Shown here: positions 11,587 through 22,900 of the stretch, in pieces | Layout of the letters: each line of letters starts with the position of its first letter | How positions within the stretch are numbered: position 1 is the stretch's first letter | Assembly (NCBI GenBank): GCA_905221605.1 | Contig: CAJNDS010002305.1 | Span: 335,610 to 399,609 of the forward strand | DNA: 64,000 bases | Direction: 5' to 3' | Origin: Symbiodinium natans | Taxonomy: Eukaryota; Sar; Dinophyceae; Suessiales; Symbiodiniaceae | Translations under genes and position numbers: made by a program | Notes under the pieces: model-generated | The model's input: only the letters and a program-made list of their open reading frames with translations | Told to the model about the DNA's origin: nothing | Database searches by the model: none

Positions 11587-12063
11587 ATCCCCAGCCCCAA
11601 AACAGAAGCCCTTAGCTGCAATCAAGGACCAAGCGCCACCCACGTGCGATGCTGACTTGCACTCGCTCTCTACGCTGGTGCACTTCATTGTGCTGGACCC
11701 GCACTCTTTGCATACTGGGGTCGGTTGCATCCCCCCTCAGAAGGATCAAAAGGATTAACTTCGGGGGGGGCTGCAGGGTGAATGCAAACAGTGTCCGGTA
11801 AAAAGCCCTCGCCAATAAACCGTCACACCGATACGCCGTTCTGCCCCCCCCGGACCCCGGATGTCGCGCAGCGGCGCACTGACGCGCCACTCCGGTGCAC
11901 GTCCACATCAGTATAACAATACACCGGCTCACGCGACATAGCGGTGTATTACCCGTCCGCTTACACCCAGACCATGGCAACCTTGGCTTGGCCTTGACTG
12001 GTGCTCATTGTCATTCTCTTTGTTTTTTCCTGCATTGCTTGGTGGAATGTGCTGAGCTCATCA

Positions 12064-12180
12064 GAGCCTCCGAAACCCTAAGCTCTAAACCCTAAACCCT
12101 AAACCCTAAACCCTAAACCCTAAACCCTAAACCCTAAACCCTAAACCCTAAACCCTAAACCCTAAACCCTAAACCCTACA
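12064..12180 (-). repeat. telomere-type array
   Basis: About 15 CCCTAAA, just before exon candidate 12197. Confidence 0.9.
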
Positions 12181-12196
12181 CCTCATAGAACAGCAG

Positions 12197-12266
12197 GAGA
12201 AGCTGGATCTCATCAGCGACGACGGAGCTGCGACAGTATTGAGCGACGTGCTCAAGCAGCTGCCTG
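12197..12266 (+). CDS. exon candidate, unknown protein
   Basis: Follows AG|G and reads EKLDLISDDGAATVLSDVLK then QLP. It ends at a GC donor (CCT G|GCAGCC), phase 1. This matches the splice style of PRPF6 in the same window. It joins in phase to the exon at 13315. If unspliced, the frame stops at TGA nine bases later, so a terminal exon is the alternative. A CCCTAAA array ends 16 bases upstream. Confidence 0.5.
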
Positions 12267-12290
12267 GCAGCCACTGAGGTCCAAACCCTT

Positions 12291-12414
12291 TGGTTCTTCG
12301 TAGGGTATGAGGGAATCAAGGTCTAATTAGGTTCTTCGTAAGGAATGAGGGAATTAGGGCCCTATTATAATACCCTTTAAGGGAGTAATATAGGGTACCT
12401 CATTCCCTCACCAG
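12291..12414. mobile_element. family D, copy 1, left arm doubled
   Basis: ggttcttcgtagggtatgag and ggttcttcgtaaggaatgag in tandem, then tacctcattccctca. Confidence 0.6.
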
Positions 12415-12474
12415 TCATGTTTTGAGTCTGGGACGAAGGCCTATCCGGGGCAAACCCTGCAAGCTCACACTCCC

Positions 12475-12581
12475 CTTACCCTAAACCCTAAACCCTAGAC
12501 CCTAGACCCTAGACCCTAGACCCTAGACCCTACACCCTAAATCCTAAACCCTAAACCCTAAACCCTAAACCCTAAACCCTT
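12475..12581 (-). repeat. telomere-type array
   Basis: CCCTAAA with CCCTAGA block. Confidence 0.9.
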
Positions 12582-12659
12582 TCATCCCCGTTCCAACCTA
12601 AGGACTCCGGCCACGCTAATGGAACCAGGCTCTTTGCAGCGGTCGAGTCTGGGGGTCCC

Positions 12660-12906
12660 AGGGTTAGGTTTAGGGTTTAGGGTTTAGGGTTTAGGGTTTA
12701 GGGTTTAGGGTTTAGGGTTTAGGGTTTAGGGTTTAGGGTTTAGGGTTTAGGGTTTAGGGTTTAGGGTTTAGGGTTTAGGGTTTAGGATGGGTTTAGGGGT
12801 TTAGGGGGTTAGGGGTTTAGGGTTTTGGGGTTTAGGGGTTTAGGGTTTAGGGGTTTAGGGGTTTAGGGTGTTTAGGGGTTTAAGGGTTTATGGGTTTAGG
12901 GGTTTA
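12660..12906 (+). repeat. telomere-type array
   Basis: TTTAGGG turning into TTTAGGGG to the right. Confidence 0.9.
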
Positions 12907-13025
12907 GGGGTCTTCGGGCGCAGCGGGGCGCACCATGGAGTAGGGGCCGAGCAGGAGGATACTCGAGTTCTCCAAGACGAAACTTCCGCTTTGGCTACCA
13001 GTATGGCTAAACAGAGCCCCTCAAT

Positions 13026-13205
13026 CAGGATGGGATCAACCCTTAAAGGGCACTCTTTTGGGGCTATATACCCAAAGAGCCCAATACCCCTTAATGAAGG
13101 AATATAGCTTAAATGATAAAAGGGACCCTTATTATAAATTAAGCTATCTTCCTTAAGGAAGGGGTATTGGGCTCTCTGGGTATAGGGTAGAATCGCCCAT
13201 CCTGG
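13026..13205. mobile_element. family E, copy 2, hosting an A copy
   Basis: caggatgggatcaaccc on the left and tagaatcgcccatcctgg on the right, split by the A element 13071-13180. Confidence 0.7.
13071..13180. mobile_element. family A, copy 4, nested in an E element
   Basis: Full hairpin inserted at TA(TA) inside the E copy 13026-13205. Confidence 0.85.
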
Positions 13206-13227
13206 TTACACCTGACCGCCCGCAAAC

Positions 13228-13303
13228 GCCCTAAACCCTAAACCCTAAACCCTAAACCCTAAACCCTAAACCCTAAACCCTAAACCCTAAACCCTAAACC
13301 CCT
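13228..13303 (-). repeat. telomere-type array
   Basis: About 10 CCCTAAA, 11 bases before exon candidate 13315. Confidence 0.9.
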
Positions 13304-13314
13304 AGCAAACGCAG

Positions 13315-13379
13315 GCCTGATAGCTCTGGAGCTCATGAAGTTCGGGCTGCTCAATGGCGAGCCGTTCGAGGCTGCGCAG
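13315..13379 (+). CDS. exon candidate, same gene as 12197
   Basis: Bounded by GCAG|G and CAG|GC, starting in phase 1. It reads LIALELMKFGLLNGEPFEAA. The intron that would separate it from 12266 holds a D-family copy, two arrays and the A-in-E nested element. Function not recognised. Confidence 0.5.
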
Positions 13380-13394
13380 GCCGCCGGATAGGTA

Positions 13395-13510
13395 CCCAGA
13401 GAGCCCAATAGCCCTTAATTAAGGTATATAGTATATAGCTTAAATCATATAGGGATCCTGACTATGATTTAAGGAATATTCCTTAAGTAAGGGGTATTGG
13501 GCTCTTTGGG
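13395..13510. mobile_element. family A, copy 5
   Basis: Full hairpin, TA duplicated; abuts an E copy at 13514. Confidence 0.85.
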
Positions 13511-13513
13511 TAC

Positions 13514-13621
13514 CAGGAGGGCTACTGGGCCCTACAAACCCCCTAACCAACCCTATAAAGGGGTTATAGGGTATAAAGGGCCGCTTTAAAGGGGTTATAG
13601 GGTATAATCGCCGATGCTGGT
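13514..13621. mobile_element. family E, copy 3
   Basis: ccaggagggctactgggccc / ggtataatcgccgatgctgg, inner ggggttatagggtataa doubled. Confidence 0.65.
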
Positions 13622-13789
13622 ATTAAGGGGTCATATCAGGAGTCGACATCCAAAACATGGGGGGTAAGAGTTTGGGAGGGTTCCGCCCTTGGCTTTGTTT
13701 GGGGCTTGGGAAACAAGTCAAGCAGCTCCCGCTTTGTTCCCGCTTTGCCGCCCTGCCGCATTGGCAGGGTGGCTATGGGATGCTATGGT

Positions 13790-13895
13790 AGGGTTTAGGG
13801 TTTAGGGTTTAGGGTTTAGGGTTTAGGGTTTAGGGTTTAGGGTTTAGGGTTTAGGGTTTAGGCTTTAGGGTTTAGGGTTTAGGGTTTAGGGTTTA
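13790..13895 (+). repeat. telomere-type array
   Basis: About 15 TTTAGGG. Confidence 0.9.
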
Positions 13896-14289
13896 ACTCT
13901 GCAAGTCGACCCTAGTTTGGTCAAGCCTGGCGTGATGGGCAGAGAGCTTTCTGTGACAGGAAGACAAGCCATTCCCAGCAGCTCGGCCAGCATTGCTTAT
14001 CATGTCTTTTATCGTTTTCTTTGGGGGGGGGGGTGCTTTTCTACTACACAGGTGAGAGCTCATGCAGCTTTTTGCTGCAGTTGTCCACTCTTTTGGCTCC
14101 TACTCCCCCTGCCCGTGCCTCACACAACTTATGCATAATTTTAATACTTATGAGACTTACATGATTGAGGTTTAGGGTTCAGGGTTTAACTTTTCTGCCG
14201 TTTGTGGCTGACAAGGTTTGGTAGCTTCACCCGCCCTTCAACGCAAGGTCCCCAGGTTCCGTGGGTGGCTTTTCTGGTAGCACGAAGTG

Positions 14290-14430
14290 GTATAACAATA
14301 ACAAATACTAATAGCAACTAATAATAATATTAGTAGTAGTAATATTAGTAATAATAATAAACAGAATAATAATAATTACAAAAATAATAGTAATAATGGT
14401 AATAATAGTAATAATAGTAATAATAATAGC
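14290..14430 (+). repeat. AAT/AGT trinucleotide-rich tract
   Basis: Imperfect (TAATAATAG)n. Confidence 0.9.
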
Positions 14431-14556
14431 TGGGGGCATGTGATGTACTGGTCCATTGTGGCCCCCCTAAGCCTGGACCAACACGCAGAAGAACCACACA
14501 CTCACTCCAGACGCAGCAGGAAGCAGAACAACCACACCTTCAGCCAAGGAGCAGAC

Positions 14557-14604
14557 CCTAAACCCTAAACCCTAAACCCTAAACCCTAAACCCTAAACCC
14601 TAAA
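14557..14604 (-). repeat. telomere-type array
   Basis: About 7 CCCTAAA. Confidence 0.9.
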
Positions 14605-14741
14605 GTGAAGGACAGTTTCGCAAATTTCCGCGAACCCGGACATCCAACAGCGGCGACCGTTTCGCATTTCTGGAGCCCCTGGCTTCGAAAAAGTGCTGAC
14701 AGTTTCGCGGATGGCGAACGCGGCCACGCCCGCGCCTAGGC

Positions 14742-14832
14742 ACCAGCATGGGCTATTATACCCCATAACCCCTTAACAAGGCCCTTTATGGGGTTGATTA
14801 TGGGGATTATGGGGCCTAATAGCCCATCCTGG
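14742..14832. mobile_element. family E, copy 4
   Basis: ccagcatgggctattatacc / ggcctaatagcccatcctgg. Confidence 0.75.
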
Positions 14833-15219
14833 CAAGAGGGCGGTTTTCGTCCAAAGTGCGAGTCTTCGAGAAGACCCATGGTCGGCAGCGCGGGTGCTGC
14901 CCGGGTGCGCCGCCGGCCTCGAAGCCCGCGAGCTTCAGACTGTCAGGCTTCAAAAGACAAGCTCCCGAGTTTCAGGCTGCAGGCTCACGAGCTTGAGATT
15001 TGAAGCCCGCGAGCTTCAGAGTTCAGGCTTCCGAAGCGAAGCTCGCGAGGTTCAGAGCTTCGCTTCACCCGTTTTGCAAAACCAACGTGGGGCGTACCCT
15101 CGAAAAGTGCAGAGCTCGGTTTTTGACTTTTCGCACGCTTCTCCGGCCAGTGTTTCGCAAGTTTCTCGGCGAGCTTCGAGCTGGAAGCTCAGAAAAGCAC
15201 ACACACACACACATACACT

Positions 15220-15341
15220 AGGGGATAGGATTAGGGGGACCCTTGGGGATATAGACCCTCTGAATAAGGTCTCTGTTTAAGAGGGCCAGAAGAGGGTAAA
15301 GAAGGGGTTCCCTTTTAAGGGTCCCCCTTATCCTACCTAGG
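15220..15341. repeat. inverted repeat, single copy
   Basis: ggataggattagggggaccc and aagggtcccccttatccta face each other. Confidence 0.5.
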
Positions 15342-15495
15342 ATCACAAGCACACTTAAACGCGCTTGACCCGATCTACCCTTTCTACCCCTCCCACGCAG
15401 GAAGAGATCCACTACCCTGTCCCGGGGCAGCTCAGCGGGGCAGAGCGGGATAAGGTCTGCCGGGCAGCTCTCCGGGTTTGAAATCCTGACGGCCC

Positions 15496-15545
15496 TTTAG
15501 GGTTTAGGGTTTAGGGTTTTAGGGTTTAGGGTTTAGGGTTTAGGG
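15496..15545 (+). repeat. telomere-type array
   Basis: About 7 TTTAGGG. Confidence 0.9.
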
Positions 15546-15602
15546 CAACGACATGAGGTTCTAATTCCACTGGTCCACACCATAGTGTTTGTAAGGCTTA
15601 TA

Positions 15603-15705
15603 CTTAGTAGTAGAGTAGGTAACCTTTAACCTTTTTGGGTTAATATATTCCCCTTATATTCCCAAAGGTTAACCTTTAAAACCCCTAGGTACTGGACAAC
15701 TGAGT
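15603..15705. mobile_element. family F, copy 2
   Basis: Same length and ends as 7248-7350. Confidence 0.7.
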
Positions 15706-15739
15706 ATAGCTTCTCAAGGATTCACACTGCAGAGTTTGG

Positions 15740-16255
15740 ATTGGGAGGTACTTGGAGCGGCCCGGGGGGGTTTTGGGACGAGGGTTGCGGGTCTGCAGTC
15801 TGCTCTTTGGGGTTTCAGAGCAAACCTCCCCGATGCTCTTTGCAGTTGCCTCTGTGTTGTGCTATCATCTCTGAAATTCTCTGAAATTCTGAGAGAGCGC
15901 GGTCGAGTCAATGATCGATTGACAGCACTGGTGACCTGTAGTTGGGGTGTGCGTTTAACTATTGCAAGCTAGGAAGAGAGTTCGGCACAGGTGTGTGGAA
16001 CAATGTTGCTGTGCCGGGTGATGCTTGGCTTGTGAAGGCAGGAGGGATAGGGTCAGGGCCAGCATTGAATAAGTTCATCGTGACTCGTTGATACTTCGTC
16101 CCCGCACAACGGAACCAACAACGAAAGTGAGCAACGCAGTCGTCATACTGTAAAGCCTAAAGAAAATCCACTAGCTAAAGCTCTTATATCCCACTTAAGA
16201 ACATCCCAAACCCGAAGTCCGGAAATGTCCGGAAACCATAGCCAAAACTCCATAT
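15740..16255. other. no feature seen
   Basis: Short open frames only; direct duplication of ctctgaaattctctgaaattct near 15870. Confidence 0.35.
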
Positions 16256-16371
16256 GGGAGTTGACGAAAATAGGGGACCCCCCCCCACCCCCCAAAACAA
16301 AGTCTAGGATTCCCTTATAATCAGGACCCCCATAAGGCACCCCCCAATTGCGGAAACCCCCACAACTCCCA
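16256..16371. mobile_element. family I element
   Basis: atgggagttgacgaaaatag ... attgcggaaacccccac. Confidence 0.5.
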
Positions 16372-16375
16372 GAAC

Positions 16376-16648
16376 AGCCCTAAACCCTAAACCCTAAAGC
16401 CTAAACCCTAAACCCTAAACCCTAAACCCTAAACCCTAAACCCTAAACCCTAAGCCCTAAGCCCTAAGCCCTAAGCCCTTAGCCCTAAGCCCTAAACCCT
16501 AAACCCTAAACCCTAAACCCTAAACCCTAAACCCTAAACCCTAAACCCTAAACCCTAAACCCTAAACCCTAAACTAACCCTAAACCCTAAGCCCTAAACC
16601 CTAAACCCTAAACCCTCAACCCTCAACCCTAAACCCTAAACCCTAAAG
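16376..16648 (-). repeat. long telomere-type array
   Basis: CCCTAAA with CCCTAAG and CCCTCAA patches. Confidence 0.9.
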
Positions 16649-16722
16649 CCTCGGCTCCAAGGATGTCCCTGGTCCCAATGCGTCTAAGAAATGTGACCTG
16701 GCTCTCGGGGCTGCCCGTTCTT

Positions 16723-16856
16723 CCAGGATGGGCTATTAGGCCCTAGAATCCCTTAGGGTTTAGGGTTTAGGGTTTAGGGTTTAGGGTTTAGGGTTTAGGG
16801 TTTAGGAAAAGGGCCTTTTCAGGTAAGGGTTTATAGGGTACAATAGCCCATGATGG
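16723..16856. mobile_element. family E, copy 5, with telomere array inside
   Basis: ccaggatgggctattaggcc on the left, ggtacaatagcccatgatgg on the right. TTTAGGG repeats occupy 16753-16805 in the middle. Confidence 0.8.
16753..16805 (+). repeat. telomere-type array inside an E element
   Basis: About 7 TTTAGGG. Confidence 0.9.
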
Positions 16857-17057
16857 TTGTTGTGGTCCAAAGTTCTTCTGCTTTTGCTGGATGCTGGAGT
16901 GGAATTCTTCTATTCCGAAGTGGTTCCAGGAACAAAAGGGTGGAAAGGTCGAACCGAGCTTGACGGTGGGTGTGGGCATCAGGCTTGTTGTTGACACTTC
17001 TGTGTCTTGGTGGTCCTCATCTGGCTTGGACACAAGAACACCAGGTGTGTCCGCATG

Positions 17058-17162
17058 ACCCTAAACCCTAAACCCTAAACCCTAAACCCTAAACCCTAAA
17101 CCCTAAACCCTAAACCCTAAACCCTAAACCCTAAACCCTAAACCCTAAACCCTAAACCCTAA
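17058..17162 (-). repeat. telomere-type array
   Basis: About 15 CCCTAAA. Confidence 0.9.
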
Positions 17163-17455
17163 CGTGCGGGGCCCGAAGCAGCCGCTCAACTGAGTTGCGA
17201 TCGACACCGTAGTCGTGCCTGAGGTGATGTGGGACTCTGACGTGGATTTCGACCTTGCTGCTTTCCACGTGACCTGGCGCTTGATGTGTAGACTTCGGGA
17301 ATTCCAGCTGGAGGCGAATCAAGATTTGAGTTTCAAGGCTCAGCGTCATGAGCGGGAATGAGATTGCAGTCCGTGTATGCAGCTCAAACACATAGCCAAG
17401 GCCAAGCACCCATGTCGGCCTAGGGTTGTCAACGTCGCTGTCGAATTTGGGGTAG

Positions 17456-17503
17456 ACCCTGAACCCTAAACCCTAAACCCTAAACCCTAAACCCTAAACC
17501 CCA
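17456..17503 (-). repeat. telomere-type array
   Basis: About 6 CCCTAAA. Confidence 0.9.
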
Positions 17504-17641
17504 AAAGCCTAATCAGCAAAGGGAACTATTTTCCCCACAGACAAGCCGCTCATGCAAACGCAAGCCTTCAACCCGAAACCCCGAGAAACGTAATAAAGAA
17601 GCCCAAAATGCCAGAACAAACCTGCCCTTGCAGGATGGACA

Positions 17642-17737
17642 CTCCCTAAACCCTAAACCCTAAACCCTAAACCCTAAACCCTAAACCCTAAACCCTAAAC
17701 CCTAAACCCTAAACCCTAAACCCTAAACCCTAAACCC
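17642..17737 (-). repeat. telomere-type array
   Basis: About 13 CCCTAAA. Confidence 0.9.
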
Positions 17738-17830
17738 TTCTTAAGTTCAAAGACTCAAGCCCCCCTCAGGAGATAGGTCTTCAGGATCCAGGAGGGCCCG
17801 GGTTTAAACTTAGATTTGAGAGCCTTGAAT

Positions 17831-17871
17831 GTTTAGGGTTTAGGGTTGAGGGTTTAGGGTAGGGTTTAGGG
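17831..17871 (+). repeat. telomere-type array
   Basis: Short TTTAGGG block. Confidence 0.8.
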
Positions 17872-17956
17872 TCCGAAATCCAGAAACCTGCAAGTTGGAA
17901 CAGCAGAGGCCCTTGTGCGAGCGTTGAAGCGGACGCTGAGGCGTGCTTCCCAGCCC

Positions 17957-18030
17957 GGGGTTTAGGGTTTAGGGTTTAGAGTTTAGGGTTTGGGGTTTAG
18001 GGTTTAGGATTTAGGGTTTAGGGTTTAGGG
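17957..18030 (+). repeat. telomere-type array
   Basis: TTTAGGG with single-base variants. Confidence 0.85.
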
Positions 18031-18110
18031 AAAATCAACTCGTTGCTTTTATTTGGCAATCTTGAGACCTTCTGGCGCAAACAAGTTCTGGTGAGCCCCA
18101 GACTTGCCAG

Positions 18111-18190
18111 TGCCCTAAACCCTAAACCCTAAACTCTAATCCCTAAACCCTAAACCCTAAACCCTAAACCCTAAACCCTAAACCCTAAAC
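18111..18190 (-). repeat. telomere-type array
   Basis: About 11 CCCTAAA. Confidence 0.9.
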
Positions 18191-18369
18191 AGGTTTACTT
18201 CGATGGACACTGGGGCTGCCGTAGTTCTAGTTACTTAGGGCTAGTTCCGCAAGCTTGTGATGCAGGTTCGAATGTCACTTGGCCCATGTTGTCAGGGTTT
18301 GTGATGGTGGCCGGTGATCGCCGGTCCAGTTCGAGTGGAGATGTGCCGCATCTAGGCGTTCTGGTGGAT

Positions 18370-18648
18370 TCCTAAACCCTAAGCCCTAAGCCCTAAACCC
18401 TAAACCCCAAGCCCGAAACCCTATAGCCTATAAACCCTAAACCCTAAACCCATTGGTCAAAGGAATCGACTGAAAAAGACCCTAAAACCCCAAGCCCTAA
18501 ACCCTAAACCCTAAACCCATTGGTCAAAGGAATCGACTGAAAAAGACCCTAAAACCCTAAGCCCTAAACCCTAAACCCTAAACCCTAAACCCTAAACCCT
18601 AAACCCTAAACCCTAAACCCATCGGTCAAAGGAACAGACTGAAAAAGA
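18370..18648 (-). repeat. composite: three flank units separated by arrays
   Basis: ccattggtcaaaggaatcga (plus ctgaaaaagac) begins near 18449, 18516 and 18618, each after a CCCTAAA array. Confidence 0.85.
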
Positions 18649-18744
18649 CAGGAATCAGGAACGACCCTGAAGCCGACATGAAGCCCAAAGGCAGCTCGTC
18701 GAAGGAGCTCTGGCTTCGGTTCTGCTGAAGGACCGGGAGGGAAG

Positions 18745-18944
18745 GGTTTAGGGTTTAGGGTTTAGGGTTTAGGGTTTAGGGTTTAGGGTTTAGGGTTTAG
18801 GGTTTAGGGTTTAGGGTTTAGGGTTTAGGGTTTAGGTTTAAGGGTTTAGGGTTTAGGGTTTAGGGTTTAGGGTTTAGGGTTTAGGGTTTAGGGTTTAGGG
18901 TTTAGGGTTTAGGGTTTAGGGTTTAGGGTTTAGGGTTTAGGGTT
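18745..18944 (+). repeat. long telomere-type array
   Basis: About 28 TTTAGGG. Confidence 0.95.
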
Positions 18945-19040
18945 GTGTGACAAGGCATGTCGGCCATCTGCCTTGAAAATAGCTTCTCCTGGTTCTGACG
19001 ATTAAGGGTGGGGACCCCACAGAGTGTAGTCAGGACGCAT

Positions 19041-19146
19041 GACTTACTTAGCCAATAGTTGAACTTTAAACTTTTTTGGGTTTTTTTATTCAGTAGGAAT
19101 AGTAAAGTTTGACCTTTTTTCCCCTTGGTTGTTGGAGAAGTAAGAT
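19041..19146. mobile_element. palindromic element, family H1 (copy 2)
   Basis: Near-identical core and inverted ends to 374-481. A shorter relative may lie at 32690-32764. Confidence 0.6.
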
Positions 19147-19215
19147 GAGTCGCTTTCGCTTGGCTTGGAACTTCGGGCACGGTCCATGGTGTGAAGGCCA
19201 TCATCATGCCAAAGA

Positions 19216-19281
19216 TTTAGGGTTTAGGGTTTAGGGTTTGGGGTTTAGGGTTTAGGGTTTGGGGTTTAGGGTTTAGGGTTT
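19216..19281 (+). repeat. telomere-type array
   Basis: TTTAGGG with TTTGGGG. Confidence 0.85.
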
Positions 19282-19882
19282 AGATCCCTTGCAGGTACGG
19301 TATCATGCATCCCCCGTTCCGGCGTGGGCAATGATCCTGTTGCCCTTTTAGCTCCACACGGCCAAAGTCTCGAACTCCGGAGCTACAATTTTTAAGAATA
19401 CCGATCTTCAGCCAAAAGCCGTCTTACCTCAAAGCAGTGCTCCAGGACCTTTCCAAGGTCAAGCTCCTTCCCAAGGGCTTCATGTGCGCCACCCCTAGCA
19501 AGGACCCAACGGTTCCCACTTCTCAGCTCAGGTTTGGTAGAGGAATCAGTTGGGGTTTGGGGTCTGAGGGCTTATTCTGGCTTAGGCTTGGCTGTTCCTG
19601 GTGTTTTGAAGAAGGCCTGCGTGGTCCAGAAGCTGTGGTGACAAACCCTGCCGATAAAGTATCAAAGCACGGGTTTTTGTCGGCTGTGGGTCCTATTGCC
19701 GATCAGCGGATTCTTGCGCATCCTCAGCTGAGCAGATCCTTATCATCCTTAACCCCCCTTCCATACTCTACATCGACCCATAATTACCCTGTCTTTCTGC
19801 GCTTCAAGAAGCCTTTACCACTGCTAGCATCTCATGGGCAATGTGTACAAGTTTCAGGAGTGCAAGGCTGCAAGGCTACGTC

Positions 19883-19896
19883 TTGAAGATGCTCCA
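19883..19896. repeat. 5' target-site duplication of the LINE
   Basis: ttgaagatgctcca, identical to 24707-24720. Confidence 0.85.
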
Positions 19897-19947
19897 GCTA
19901 CTATGCTCAAACCCCCCCGATAACGTAGCATTAGGAAAAGTGTCACG

Positions 19948-22900
19948 ATGGTGGCAGCCTTTTGTCGCGCTGCAGGCGCCTGTGGACTTGCAGCTATGCG
20001 TGAGCTTTGCGTTTCATACAACTGTATGTCCTTGAAACAATCTGGCAGACTTGCAGACATTCATGCTGAACTTCGCTGTGCTTCCGTTATATGCCTTCAA
20101 GGCACGCGGACAATGGCTGGGTCACAGCCTGTAAATTACATGAAGGCTGATGGGAGACATTTCTTTGAGGCTGGATACGGGCCCCGCTCCAACAAGCATG
20201 CTGGTGTTGCCATTTCTTTTGATGCATCTAGGCATCATCGCAAACACCTCACCCAGGTGGCTTGGCCAACAGATCCCTGCCTTTCTGGTCGTGGTTTAGC
20301 TGTCAGGTCACGTCGACCATGCAGCGATATCACATACATCAGTGCATATGTTCCACCGGCGACACACACTGAACGAGCTCTTGTGATTACGCAGAAGCTT
20401 TTTAGATGGCTTTCCCATGTTCTCAACAAGCTCCCTGCTCGGACCACCCCAGTGCTTTGTCTGGACGCCAACGCGCGTGTTGGCGCCCAGCGTGGAGGAG
20501 GCCACCTCACATCAGAGAGCATCGGTTCGTGTGATGCTGAAACAGAAAACGGCAATGGGCCAATTTTTCAACAGTTTCTGGAGCAATACCACCTTGTGGC
20601 GTGCAATACAATGGTTAGTGCTGGTCCAACATTCTATTCTGGCACGTTTCGCACAACTTCTCGCATCGACTACATATGTGTCCCACAAGGCTGGTGGAGC
20701 TCACGGTTGGCGCAGAACCCGCATGTCCTTCTTCACAAAGGTGATCGGCTACAACTCGTCAACTGTGTGAAGCGGGTTGATCACCGGCCACTGGGGGTCT
20801 GGTTGCACACTAGAAATCTGCAATACGAAGCGCATGACCAAGTCAATTTGGATCGCGATGCAATTGTCAGATGTATCACTGCAGGTGATTCTCGTGACAG
20901 CTTCGTGGAGGCGGTACAACAACAGTGTACAAGCAACTGGGACCGTTGGCAAGAGGCTGTGCAGCGTAACAACCCTACTGATATTTACGATGTTCTTCGT
21001 AGTACCCTTCACCGCGCCGCTTCACAGGTTTTTCAAGAGGCTGCGATTGTTCATCCTGATGTTGCTCGCTGTCGTGATTTGCGGCGAACAGCTCTTGTTC
21101 AAAGACGTACTGTGCGTGGTGGTTCATGCAATTTTTATGCTGGTGTGCTATACGATGCTGTTCTGGCATACAAGCATTGTAATCTTGCAAGTGCTTGCAA
21201 CTTACAATTGCCTCTGAAGGCTATGGGTCCGATTTTCTCGGCCTGGAAAGCCCAAATTCGCCTTGACAAAGCCACTCAGGAGGCAAAGCTGGCGTGTCGT
21301 CAAGCCCTCAATGTTCGTCGGGAGCATCTTCGGCTTGAGTTGCAAACGGCGTGGAGGAAACGAAGGTTGGCGGAGGCCTGGAAGCTGTGCAGGCGCATAG
21401 CGGGAGTCCACAAGGGGTCTCGCAGGAAGTGGGGCCGCATGCCTCTCACTGCTATGCCATCAACCCAACAATGGCAGAAACACCTCGCGCAAGATGCGCG
21501 TCAGGGTGGGTGGAGCGCAACAGCTGTCAGTCAGCGTTTACCCCGCCAAGGTATTGATATGGCACACTGCCTGGTCACGCGAACACATCGCGAACATGCT
21601 GTCCGTGACTACAGAGATCTTTCGCGCTGTGTCAAACTTGGTGCGTTCCGAAAGAGTGTTCCTGATGGTGAAATCCCATTGGAAATCTGGCGGCTGGTCA
21701 TATTTCCACAGGAGGTGAGAGATCAGCAGAGATTTGGAGTGGGTCACGAGCGGTCTTTTCCAACTCCCTTCACTGCTCAACGCTGGCTAAAACAACTTCT
21801 GGCGAGTATACGTTCTGCAGGACATGCGCCGTGTCAATTCCAGCTCAGTGCTGGTCATTGTGTGCATAAAGCTTGCAAGCCGCACGTAGGGGAAGATAAC
21901 CTATGCAGTGATGTACGCATTGTACATGCTTTTGGGGCACTGGCCAAGCAGTACTACAGAATGCTGTGGCGCAGATCAGTAGTGCCGCACCTTCCCTCTC
22001 CCCCTGCCTTTGCATATGGTGGTGTTGTGGGCAAGCGCAGAGAAGAGGCTATTGCAGTGCAAAACATCATGGCGTTTCGACTTCGCACAAGTGGGGTTTC
22101 ATCCGCGCTCAAGCTCTACGACGTGAAGAATGCTTTCCCCTCACCTGCGCATTCTAACATTCGAAGCATTTTCCAACAACTGCCTCCCTCTCAGGATGTA
22201 TCAATTCTTTTACAGCACATCGTCAACCACCGGTGTGAACTCCAAGCATGTGATGGGTCAGTCTTATTGCAGCCTGGTTCTGGCATTCCGCAGGGAAGCA
22301 CAATCGCCACTGAGTGTTTCAACTTGGTGTACTGGGGCGCAATCCGCCAATTCGAAGACCAGCTGATGCCGCACAATGAGCTTCTCACCACCAACATGGA
22401 GCATTGCCCGACGGCGATCTCGGTGGCCACTACCGTTTTCGTTGACGATCTCGCGTCTCGGGTCGCAGACAACAAACCAAGTGCTCTATTCCAAAAAGTA
22501 GAAGACTCTGCTGCCCGCTTGGATGGTGCGCTAGATCGGCTTTCAATGGTTCAGAATATATCCAAAGCTGAAGCCTTGCTTAACCTTCGAGGCCCAGGAG
22601 CTCACAAGCTTACTCGTGAAGCTTTTCTCTATGGTCAACTGGTGCCAGGCTGCAAAAAAGAAGCTCGCTACCTGGGGCCATATTTGCATTGGGACTGTTC
22701 TTTTGCTCCTGAATGTCAACGACGCATTGACGCTGCTAGACGTGCATGGTACGATTTTCGTGGGTTCTGGTTCAAGCGGATTGATATGCGTTTCAAATTG
22801 TTGGTTTTCCGATGCGTGGTGGTTCAAACTCTCTTATCGGGATTGGTGGCTTGGTACGTCAACGACCACTTCATCAACAAGATGGACTCTTTCCTGGTGG

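Noticed and set aside
17152-17409. Minus-strand 85-codon ORF
   Set aside because: Reads well, but the opposite strand is equally open and no splice context or family supports it.
18370-18648. CRISPR-like spacing of repeats and spacers
   Set aside because: The repeated units are telomere-array flanks with near-identical intervening sequence; the genome is clearly eukaryotic.
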